Assembly: GCA_017544185.1 (NCBI GenBank)
Contig: JAFYEQ010000131.1
Span: 1-5,047, forward strand
DNA length: 5,047 nt
From: Oscillospiraceae bacterium
GTDB taxonomy: Bacteria; Bacillota; Clostridia; Oscillospirales; Ruminococcaceae
Reading direction: 5' to 3'
In this document: positions 1 to 5,047 of the stretch, in pieces
How the letters are laid out: each line of letters starts with the position of its first letter
Numbering within the stretch: position 1 is the stretch's first letter
Notes under the pieces: generated by a model
The model's database searches: none
What the model saw: only the letters and a program-made list of their open reading frames with translations
Told to the model about the DNA's origin: nothing
Translations under genes and position numbers: made by a program

Positions 1-654
1 ATGGAGAGAGCTCCCATGGAGAAGAGCTATACCATACCCGGCTATGAGGACGTGCAGTCAGGCCGCGTAAAATGGCCCATGTCCGTGCTCAGGCTCAGAT
101 GCTCCGACCGTCAGCGCATAGCAGAGCTGGCTGAGCGTATACTTACCGCATGGCGCGGATACAGCGATCCCGAGGCGTATATATTCGCCGAGACCGAAGG
201 GGAGCCGCATAATACCGTGACTCCCATAGCCAGACGCAGAGGCGATGACTACGAGATGGACATCGTGCTCAGGAACAATATCACCACTCCCGAGCATCCT
301 CTGGGGCTTTTCCATCCCCATGCTGAGCTGCACCATATCAAGAAGGAGAACATCGGTCTGATAGAAGTCATGGGCCTTGCCGTGCTCCCGTCGCGTTTGA
401 AGCACGAGCTGGAGAAGCTGGCGGAGCATATCTACGAGGGCAAGGATCACCGCAGCGACAGCGAGCTGTGCGCTCACGCCGACTGGGCAGATACCTTCGC
501 TCCCGAGCTGGAAGGGAAGACCCTGGAGCAGATCGAGGAGCGCATACGTCTGGAGACAGGCAAGGTGTTCGCGCAGGTGCTGGAACATGCGGGCGTGTAT
601 AAGCGCGATGAACAGGGGATGGCGGCCTTCGACAGGTTCGTGGAGTCACTGTAG
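1..654 (+). CDS. galT: Galactose-1-phosphate uridylyltransferase, class II (C-terminal part; 5' end outside window)
   Basis: Leloir-pathway enzyme of the cytoplasm that exchanges UMP between UDP-glucose and galactose-1-phosphate, giving glucose-1-phosphate and UDP-galactose. The 217 visible residues match the C-terminal part of the Firmicutes class II family: the YTIPGYEDVQSG..KWPMSV segment (residues 10-28), PHNTVTP (69-75), the HPH (105-107) and KKENIGLIEVMGLAVLP block (114-130), and the closing VFAQVLEHAGVYK (189-201). Family members are about 490-510 residues, so more than half of the protein lies to the left. The ATG at position 1 is probably an internal Met, because the RAPMEK stretch normally follows just after the class II active-site signature (HxHxQGG), which is therefore outside the window. 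The reading frame is intact up to the TAG stop. A small secreted-protein gene follows after 18 nt with no visible terminator, so the two may be co-transcribed. No other gal gene is visible. Confidence 0.95.
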   Translation: MERAPMEKSYTIPGYEDVQSGRVKWPMSVLRLRCSDRQRIAELAERILTAWRGYSDPEAYIFAETEGEPHNTVTPIARRRGDDYEMDIVLRNNITTPEHPLGLFHPHAELHHIKKENIGLIEVMGLAVLPSRLKHELEKLAEHIYEGKDHRSDSELCAHADWADTFAPELEGKTLEQIEERIRLETGKVFAQVLEHAGVYKRDEQGMAAFDRFVESL

Positions 655-662
655 ATACATAT

Positions 663-666
663 AGGA
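663..666 (+). promoter_or_regulatory. Weak ribosome binding site for the secreted-protein gene
   Basis: AGGA lies 6 nt before the ATG at 673 in an otherwise AT-rich 18-nt gap. It is a short match to the Shine-Dalgarno consensus, but its spacing is right. It supports the 673 start, which also gives a proper signal peptide at the N-terminus. Confidence 0.45.
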
Positions 667-672
667 TAATTT

Positions 673-1914
673 ATGAGAAATATTACAAAATGTATATCTG
701 CCGTGATATGCGCGGTGCTCATGACCGTACCCTGTACGGCATACAGCGGTGTATACGCGGCGACCGATCCAGTGACCCGTCGGGAGATAAAGGAAGCGGA
801 GGTGCCGAAGGGCGCCAAGGGCACCACCCTTATCAACGGCCGTATGTACTATGTCGAAAACGGCAAGGCCTATCTTTATACAGGTACGGTCAAGGACAAG
901 GACGGCGTACGCTTCTACTACGGCGGCAGCCGCTGGTTCGGCTGGATGAAGATATCGGGACAGTGGTATTACTTCGATCCTGCCAAGACAGGGCTGATGG
1001 CGAAGGGCAGCTTCACCACCGCAGCCGGCACCTATAAGGTATCTGCCTCGGGCGCCTGGACGGGTGATCTGTCCAAGGATGCGAAGATGGCAGAGGATCT
1101 TAGGATAGTATACGAGACCTCACAGGGAGGCTGTCTGGTATTCGATACCGACGGCACGATCACAGACTCCCTGACAGCAGATCCCGATGATATGGAAAGG
1201 CATCGTATGTCCGTGGATGTGGACGAGCGCGACAAGCAGATCATGTATGATATGCTGATCTCCACGTCGCTGGACAAGTCCGCAGCAAACAGCGGCAAGG
1301 ACTTCAAGATCACGGTCACCCGCGGTAAGGACAAGATAACGATCGGTCTGGATGACAAGACATACGAGAAATATGGCACGGATAAGGCAGTGACATCATC
1401 TGCATATTACCGCACCTTCATCGAGAGCTATATACACGCCCTCCCGCAGTACAGCAGGCTGGAGAGCGAGAAGACGACGACCCCGGGCTTTATCATGCCG
1501 AAGCTGTCCGTCACCCGTAAGATAAAGGCAGATATACATAAGTACAGCGGCAGCTATGGTATAGACAAGCCCCGGACCTGCGTGCTGAACACACTCTCCG
1601 GGGCTAAGACCTTTGCTGCCGAGAGGGACAAGCTCCCCGCTCATAAGGGCAAGACCTATGTAGCGCAGTTAAAGGACATAGACGCAGATCTTTTTGACAA
1701 GAAGGTCATCATATATACCGAGTATAAGGGACACAAGGGCGACAAGTTCGCTATATCCAAGGCGACCTATGACAGCGAGAACAATGTGTACTCAGCCGAG
1801 GTGGCAGTGGTACCCGGCAGCGGTGCCGAGGCGGAGTATGTGCTCCTGATAGAAGCGGACAAGCCTGCCGATGCATCTCCCGTGGTACCCATCGGACAGA
1901 TCGTATTCAGATGA
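673..1914 (+). CDS. Secreted protein with N-terminal choline-binding-like (cell-wall-binding) repeats; function unknown
   Basis: I do not recognise a named gene here. Residues 1-29 form a Sec signal peptide: basic MRNITK start, hydrophobic core around 8-20, and a likely cleavage after VYA at 27-29. There is no lipobox placed as in a lipoprotein. Residues about 53-131 hold aromatic and glycine-rich repeats (LINGRMYYVENGKAYLYTG, then FYYGG..WFGWMKISGQWYYFD, then GTYKVSASGAWTG) that resemble choline- or glucan-binding wall repeats. This suggests non-covalent attachment to the envelope or to a glycan. Residues about 133-265 form an unassigned alpha/beta-looking region. Residues about 275-413 form a strand-rich C-terminal region with LFDKKVIIYTEYKG (340-353) and EYVLLIEADK (388-397); I only vaguely recall similar layouts in other clostridial secreted proteins. 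No catalytic motif is secure. A DTDGT stretch at 158-162 resembles the HAD motif I but is probably accidental. There is no LPxTG anchor, dockerin or C-terminal membrane segment. The gene lies 18 nt after galT and 17 nt before pncB, so it may be co-transcribed with them, without an obvious functional link. Confidence 0.88.
   Translation: MRNITKCISAVICAVLMTVPCTAYSGVYAATDPVTRREIKEAEVPKGAKGTTLINGRMYYVENGKAYLYTGTVKDKDGVRFYYGGSRWFGWMKISGQWYYFDPAKTGLMAKGSFTTAAGTYKVSASGAWTGDLSKDAKMAEDLRIVYETSQGGCLVFDTDGTITDSLTADPDDMERHRMSVDVDERDKQIMYDMLISTSLDKSAANSGKDFKITVTRGKDKITIGLDDKTYEKYGTDKAVTSSAYYRTFIESYIHALPQYSRLESEKTTTPGFIMPKLSVTRKIKADIHKYSGSYGIDKPRTCVLNTLSGAKTFAAERDKLPAHKGKTYVAQLKDIDADLFDKKVIIYTEYKGHKGDKFAISKATYDSENNVYSAEVAVVPGSGAEAEYVLLIEADKPADASPVVPIGQIVFR
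829..1065 (+). other. Choline-binding-like / cell-wall-binding repeat region (protein domain)
   Basis: This stretch encodes residues 53-131 of the secreted protein. It contains about three imperfect units of the type (I/V)xGxxYYxxxxGxxxxGW, with aromatic pairs YY (59-60), YY (82-83), WFGW (88-91) and WYY (98-100), each followed by Gly or Asp. This pattern is typical of the choline/glucan-binding repeat superfamily of Gram-positive surface proteins. The units are degenerate and fewer than in pneumococcal choline-binding proteins. The ligand therefore cannot be stated; a wall polysaccharide or extracellular glucan is the inference. Confidence 0.65.
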
Positions 1915-1920
1915 TAGGAT

Positions 1921-1929
1921 AGGGTGAGG
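1921..1929 (+). promoter_or_regulatory. Ribosome binding site of pncB
   Basis: The purine-rich AGGGTGAGG lies immediately before the ATG at 1932. The AGGG part is 7 nt from the start codon, a normal spacing, while the GAGG part would be only 2 nt away. It supports 1932 as the start; the resulting N-terminus (NLTMLTDFYELTMG) is the usual one for the family. Confidence 0.6.
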
Positions 1930-1931
1930 AT

Positions 1932-3362
1932 ATGAAACGCAATTTGACGATGCTCACAGACTTCTATGAGCTCACAATGGGCAACGGATATTTTGAGAAC
2001 GGTATAGGCGACAGAGAGTGTGTCTTCGACCTTTACTTCAGGCGAATACCCGACGGCGGCGGCTTTGCCGTCATGTGCGGTCTGGAACAGGTGATAGAGT
2101 ATCTGAAGGAGCTGCGCTTCGATGAGAGCGATATAGAGTTCCTTCGCAGCAAGGGGATATTCTCCGAGGGGTTCTTAGACTATCTGGCTCATTTCGAATT
2201 CAAATGCGATGTGTGGGCGATCCCCGAGGGCACGCCTATATTCCCCAATGAGCCTCTTATAATAGTAAAGGGCCCTGCGATACAGGCGCAGTTCGTGGAG
2301 ACCATGCTGCTCTTATGCATCAACCACCAGTCCCTTATCGCCACTAAGGCCGCAAGGATATGCAAGGCAGCCGACGGCAGACCTGTGATGGAGTTCGGAT
2401 CGAGACGAGCTCAGGGCGGCGACGGCGCCATGTACGGAGCGAGAGCATCGTATATCGGCGGCTGCTCTGGCACCGCATGTACCATATCCGACAAGCTCAT
2501 GGGCACTCCCGCGCTGGGTACTATGGCTCACAGCTGGGTGCAGATGTTCGACACGGAGCTGGATGCGTTCAGAGCCTATGCCAAGTGCTATCCTGACAGC
2601 TGCATGCTGCTGGTGGATACCTATAATGTGCTCCATTCTGGCATACCCAATGCTATCACCGTATTCAAGGAGCTGGCAGCCGCAGGACATGAGCCTGCAG
2701 GTATACGCATAGACAGCGGCGATATCACATATCTGTCCAAGAGGGCGAGGGCCATGCTGGACGAAGCAGGCTTCCCCAAGGCTAAGATATGCATATCAAA
2801 CTCTCTTGATGAATATATCATCGAGGATATACTCAGACAAGGAGCCTGCATAGACTCCTTCGGCGTAGGCGAAAGACTGATCACATCCCGCAGCGAGCCT
2901 GTGTTCGGTGGTGTGTATAAGCTGGTGGCAGCAGACAGCGGCAAGGGGCTCGTTCCCAAGATCAAGCTGTCCGAGAACGTGGCCAAGATCACGACGCCGG
3001 GCTTCAAGGATCTCTACCGCTTCTATGACAGTGCTACGGGCAAGGCGATGGCAGATCTTCTCACCGTCAAGGGAGAAGAGATAGACGGCAGCCCTTATAC
3101 CATATTCGATCCCGAGCACCCCTATAAGAAGAAGACCCTTACGGACTATGCCGTCCGCCGACTGTTGGTGCAGGTCTTCGACAAAGGCAAGTGCCTGTAT
3201 GAGTCGCCCTCTGCAGGGGAGATACGCGCATATTGCTCCGAGCAGCTCGCCACCCTCTGGGACGAGGTAAAGCGCTTCGAGAACCCGCACAGCTACTATG
3301 TGGATATGTCGAAGCAGCTCTGGGACATCAAGCAGGCTATGCTGAACGATGCCAGCGAATGA
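1932..3362 (+). CDS. pncB: Nicotinate phosphoribosyltransferase (NAPRTase)
   Basis: Cytoplasmic enzyme of the Preiss-Handler NAD salvage pathway. It joins nicotinate with PRPP to give nicotinate mononucleotide, with ATP hydrolysis coupled through a phosphohistidine. The complete 476-residue length is usual for the Firmicutes form. Visible family blocks in order are TDFYELTM (9-16), EFGSRRAQG (154-162), GTMAHSWVQMF (196-206, where H200 is the expected phosphorylated histidine), LLVDTYNVLHSGIPNA (226-241), GIRIDSGDITYLSK (257-270), SNSLDEY (289-295), SFGVGERLITS (309-319) and PVFGGVYKLV (323-332). No key block is missing and the frame is clean. The start at 1932 is supported by the purine-rich site before it and by the standard family N-terminus. 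It follows the secreted-protein gene by 17 nt, so it could be on the same transcript. No NiaR-type or riboswitch-like element is visible upstream, although the gap is too short to hold one. A 91-nt gap carrying a parS site separates it from mnmG. Confidence 0.97.
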   Translation: MKRNLTMLTDFYELTMGNGYFENGIGDRECVFDLYFRRIPDGGGFAVMCGLEQVIEYLKELRFDESDIEFLRSKGIFSEGFLDYLAHFEFKCDVWAIPEGTPIFPNEPLIIVKGPAIQAQFVETMLLLCINHQSLIATKAARICKAADGRPVMEFGSRRAQGGDGAMYGARASYIGGCSGTACTISDKLMGTPALGTMAHSWVQMFDTELDAFRAYAKCYPDSCMLLVDTYNVLHSGIPNAITVFKELAAAGHEPAGIRIDSGDITYLSKRARAMLDEAGFPKAKICISNSLDEYIIEDILRQGACIDSFGVGERLITSRSEPVFGGVYKLVAADSGKGLVPKIKLSENVAKITTPGFKDLYRFYDSATGKAMADLLTVKGEEIDGSPYTIFDPEHPYKKKTLTDYAVRRLLVQVFDKGKCLYESPSAGEIRAYCSEQLATLWDEVKRFENPHSYYVDMSKQLWDIKQAMLNDASE

Positions 3363-3390
3363 CAGACTGTAAGTGATCCCGTATGTATGT

Positions 3391-3424
3391 GGTGCCCATG
3401 TTCCACGTGGAACGATCGGGCACC
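3391..3424. repeat. Outer inverted repeat enclosing the parS palindrome
   Basis: GGTGCCC at 3391-3397 and GGGCACC at 3418-3424 are perfect 7-bp reverse complements on either side of the parS-like palindrome, with 2 nt (left) and 4 nt (right) between outer and inner arms. In RNA or single-stranded DNA this would give a two-tier hairpin: a 7-bp outer stem, a 2x4 internal loop, then the 5-bp GTTCC/GGAAC stem with an ACGT loop. The symmetry is seen directly in the sequence; any function is inference. Confidence 0.6.
3399..3414. promoter_or_regulatory. parS: parS centromere-like site (ParB binding)
   Basis: TGTTCCACGTGGAACG matches the widely conserved chromosomal parS consensus TGTTYCACGTGRAACA at 15 of 16 positions; only the last base differs. 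The core at 3400-3413 is a perfect 14-bp palindrome. ParB (Spo0J in Bacillus) dimers bind such sites, spread as a CTP-dependent clamp and load SMC/condensin, which drives origin segregation. The site is intergenic, between pncB and mnmG. That suits an origin-proximal location, because mnmG (gidA) and its usual neighbours rsmG, parA and parB cluster near oriC in many bacteria. I found no second parS in the window. Identity is strong from sequence; ParB binding itself is inferred. Confidence 0.88.
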
Positions 3425-3432
3425 CGATCTTT
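3414..3432 (+). terminator. Possible weak intrinsic terminator after pncB
   Basis: GATCGGG (3414-3420) and CCCGATC (3423-3429) are perfect 7-bp inverted repeats separated by CA. A realistic fold is a 6-bp GC-rich stem with a GCAC loop, followed by TTT at 3430-3432. The stem is good but the T-run is very short, so termination would be weak at best. The hairpin lies 52 nt after the pncB stop and just before the mnmG ribosome binding site. It competes with the outer inverted repeat around parS, since both use 3418-3424. Confidence 0.3.
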
Positions 3433-3441
3433 GACCGATCT

Positions 3442-3446
3442 GAAGG
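3442..3446 (+). promoter_or_regulatory. Ribosome binding site of mnmG
   Basis: GAAGG ends 7 nt before the ATG at 3454, an ideal Shine-Dalgarno spacing. It favours this start over the in-frame ATG at 3466 (Met5), which also comes before the FAD-binding motif. Confidence 0.6.
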
Positions 3447-3453
3447 TGTTATT

Positions 3454-5047
3454 ATGTCATACTATATGGACAGCTATGATGTAGCTGTCGTTGGCGCAGG
3501 CCACGCAGGAGTGGAAGCTGCCCTTGCCGCCGCGAGACTTGGCGCAAGGACAGCGCTCTTTACTATATCCCTGGACTCCATCGCAAACCTCCCGTGCAAT
3601 CCGTCTATAGGCGGCACGGCTAAGGGCCATCTGGTCCGCGAGATAGACGCGCTGGGCGGTGAGATGGGCAAGGCTGCAGATGCCACCTTCATACAGAGCC
3701 GTATGCTCAACCGCGGCAAGGGCCCGGCAGTACATTCCCTTAGAGTGCAGTCTGACAGAGTTCGCTACCACGAGTATATGAAGAGAGCATGCGAGGAGCA
3801 GGAGGGCCTGTATATACATCAGGCCGAGGTGGCGGAGGTCATAGTCGAGGATCATAGAGTGACAGGCATCATCACCGCCCTCGGAGCAAGGTATGACGTG
3901 AAGAAAGTCATCATCGCCACGGGCACCTATCTTGGCGGTATGATCCACGTAGGCGAGACTTCCTATGACAGCGGACCGGATTCTACTCTTCCGGCGCGGT
4001 ACCTGACCAAGAGCCTTGCCGACAGCGACGTGGAGCTCAGACGCTTCAAGACGGGCACCCCTTGCAGGGTACACCGCCGCAGCATCGACTTTGACGTGCT
4101 GGAGCGTCAGGACGGAGACGAGGACATACAGCCCTTCTCCTTCGAGACAGACAGATACTCTCTCCGCAATCAGGTGAGCTGTCATATCGCTTACACCAAC
4201 GAGGAGACCCACAAGGTCATACGCGACAATATACACCTGTCGCCATTGTACTCAGGCAGGATACACGGCATAGGCCCCAGGTACTGCCCGTCCATCGAGG
4301 ACAAGATCATGCGCTTTCCCGACAGGCTGCGCCATCAGCTCTTCATCGAGCCCATGGGACTGTCCACCGACGAGATGTATCTGCAGGGAATGTCGTCCTC
4401 TCTCCCGGAGCACGTCCAGCTGGCCTTTCTCCGCACCATCAAGGGGCTGGAGAACGTGGAGATCATGCGAAACGCCTACGCCATAGAGTATGACTGCTGC
4501 GACCCGCAGCAGCTGTATCACACCCTTGAATGCAAGGCTATACACGGGCTCTATGGAGCGGGCCAGTTCAACGGCACCTCGGGCTACGAGGAAGCAGCCG
4601 CCCAGGGACTTATCGCAGGCATAAATGCTGCCCGCAGCGTCAAGGGACTGGAGCAGATATCCCTATCACGTTCGTCATCTTATATAGGCACACTGATCGA
4701 CGACCTTGTGATCAAGGGCGTCACCGATCCCTATCGTATGATGACCAGCAGGAGCGAGTACAGGCTAATACTCCGACAGGACAACGCCGACCAGAGGCTG
4801 ACACCGTTGGGACACGAGATCGGGCTCATATCCGACGAGAGATATGCACGCTACCTGGAAAAGCAGCAGCAGATCGGACGTGAGACAGATCGTCTCCGTG
4901 CAGCAGTGATACGTCCCTCGGAGGAGCTGAACGCTATGCTCACCGAAAGAGGGAGCAGTCCCATCGAGAAGCCGGTACGTGAGGCCGATCTGATAAAGCG
5001 TCCCCAGATAAGCTACGACGATCTCATGCGCTTCGACCCCGCCGCTC
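3454..5047 (+). CDS. mnmG: tRNA uridine-5-carboxymethylaminomethyl(34) synthesis enzyme MnmG (3' end outside window)
   Basis: MnmG (GidA) is a cytoplasmic FAD and NADH enzyme. With the GTPase MnmE it installs the (carboxymethyl)aminomethyl group at C5 of wobble uridine U34 in tRNAs reading NNA/NNG codons, using methylene-tetrahydrofolate. The 531 visible codons are open to the right edge. The family is about 620-635 residues, so roughly 100 residues of the C-terminal MnmE- and tRNA-binding domain are missing. Visible features are the Rossmann FAD motif GAGHAG (14-19), NLPCNPSIGGTAKGHLVREIDALGG (45-69, with conserved Cys48), ATGTYLGG (155-162), a perfect GidA signature 1 (GPRYCPSIEDKIMRF, 274-288, with C278 matching the functionally important C277 of E. 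coli), and a perfect signature 2 (AGQFNGTSGYEEAAAQGLIAGINA, 369-392). All expected residues are present. Upstream is pncB rather than mnmE. The parS site in the promoter-side gap implies an origin-proximal location, and rsmG/par genes may follow (inference). Confidence 0.97.
   Translation, partial: MSYYMDSYDVAVVGAGHAGVEAALAAARLGARTALFTISLDSIANLPCNPSIGGTAKGHLVREIDALGGEMGKAADATFIQSRMLNRGKGPAVHSLRVQSDRVRYHEYMKRACEEQEGLYIHQAEVAEVIVEDHRVTGIITALGARYDVKKVIIATGTYLGGMIHVGETSYDSGPDSTLPARYLTKSLADSDVELRRFKTGTPCRVHRRSIDFDVLERQDGDEDIQPFSFETDRYSLRNQVSCHIAYTNEETHKVIRDNIHLSPLYSGRIHGIGPRYCPSIEDKIMRFPDRLRHQLFIEPMGLSTDEMYLQGMSSSLPEHVQLAFLRTIKGLENVEIMRNAYAIEYDCCDPQQLYHTLECKAIHGLYGAGQFNGTSGYEEAAAQGLIAGINAARSVKGLEQISLSRSSSYIGTLIDDLVIKGVTDPYRMMTSRSEYRLILRQDNADQRLTPLGHEIGLISDERYARYLEKQQQIGRETDRLRAAVIRPSEELNAMLTERGSSPIEKPVREADLIKRPQISYDDLMRFDPAA

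Noticed and set aside
58..588. A 176-codon open frame on the - strand opposite galT
   Set aside because: It is antisense to clearly conserved GalT sequence. Its composition is typical of a shadow frame and no family resemblance was seen.
642..670. GATAAT at 665-670 as a -10 box for the secreted-protein gene
   Set aside because: No -35-like hexamer sits at the right spacing (the sequence there is GGAGTC), and a transcript from it would start at or after the ATG.
801..825. GGTGCC/GGCACC inverted repeat near the start of the secreted-protein gene
   Set aside because: It falls in codons for a repetitive Pro-Lys-Gly-Ala-Lys-Gly-Thr stretch. The symmetry is explained by amino-acid composition, with no T-run or regulatory position.
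3299..3307. TGTGGATAT, one mismatch from the DnaA box TGTGGATAA
   Set aside because: It encodes conserved-looking residues near the pncB 3' end, is solitary, and has no AT-rich unwinding element nearby. One-mismatch 9-mers are expected by chance. Proximity to parS makes it tempting, but it is not evidence for an origin here.
3431..3455. TTGACC followed by TATTAT as a possible mnmG promoter
   Set aside because: The spacer is only 13 nt, far from the usual 16-18, and the -10 would overlap the start codon. It cannot drive the annotated mnmG start.
3466..3468. Alternative mnmG start at the in-frame ATG (Met5)
   Set aside because: It keeps the FAD motif, but GAAGG is ideally spaced for 3454 and 19 nt from 3466, and MnmG proteins usually have several residues before the YDVxVVGAG strand.
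3457..4236. A 259-codon open frame on the - strand opposite mnmG
   Set aside because: It lies wholly antisense to a textbook MnmG with two perfect family signatures. Its translation has no recognisable motif and it has no own ribosome binding site that I can see. It is a codon-bias shadow.

Overview
The window looks like ordinary chromosome from a Gram-positive, Clostridia-type Firmicute, plausibly a Ruminococcus or another Oscillospirales/Ruminococcaceae relative. The reasons are: a class II (Firmicutes-type) GalT; a secreted protein with choline-binding-like aromatic repeats; moderately high GC combined with heavy use of the ATA isoleucine codon in all four genes; and purine-rich Shine-Dalgarno sequences. 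The genus is an inference and no marker in the window fixes it.

All genes are on the + strand. From left to right: (1) the C-terminal part of galT (1-654, cut by the window's left edge); (2) after 18 nt, a secreted 413-residue protein of unknown function with an N-terminal wall-binding-like module (673-1914); (3) after 17 nt, a complete nicotinate phosphoribosyltransferase, pncB (1932-3362); (4) after a 91-nt gap, mnmG/gidA, the FAD enzyme that modifies U34 of certain tRNAs (3454 to the right edge, cut before its C-terminus). The first three genes are packed tightly enough to share a transcript, although their roles (galactose metabolism, an extracellular protein, NAD salvage) are unrelated. 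No terminator or promoter could be recognised in the two short gaps.

The most informative non-coding element is in the pncB-mnmG gap. Positions 3399-3414 match the bacterial chromosomal centromere parS (TGTTYCACGTGRAACA) at 15 of 16 positions, with a perfect 14-bp palindromic core. parS is bound by ParB and usually lies near the replication origin, and mnmG-rsmG-parA-parB is a classic origin-proximal cluster. The window therefore probably lies in the origin-proximal part of the chromosome, with rsmG and par genes possibly just beyond the right edge (inference). The site is enclosed by a second inverted repeat and overlaps a third, so the gap could fold into alternative hairpins, one of which is a weak terminator candidate for pncB.

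I see no RNA gene, mobile element, CRISPR array or clear undescribed system. The least explained gene is the secreted protein at 673-1914.
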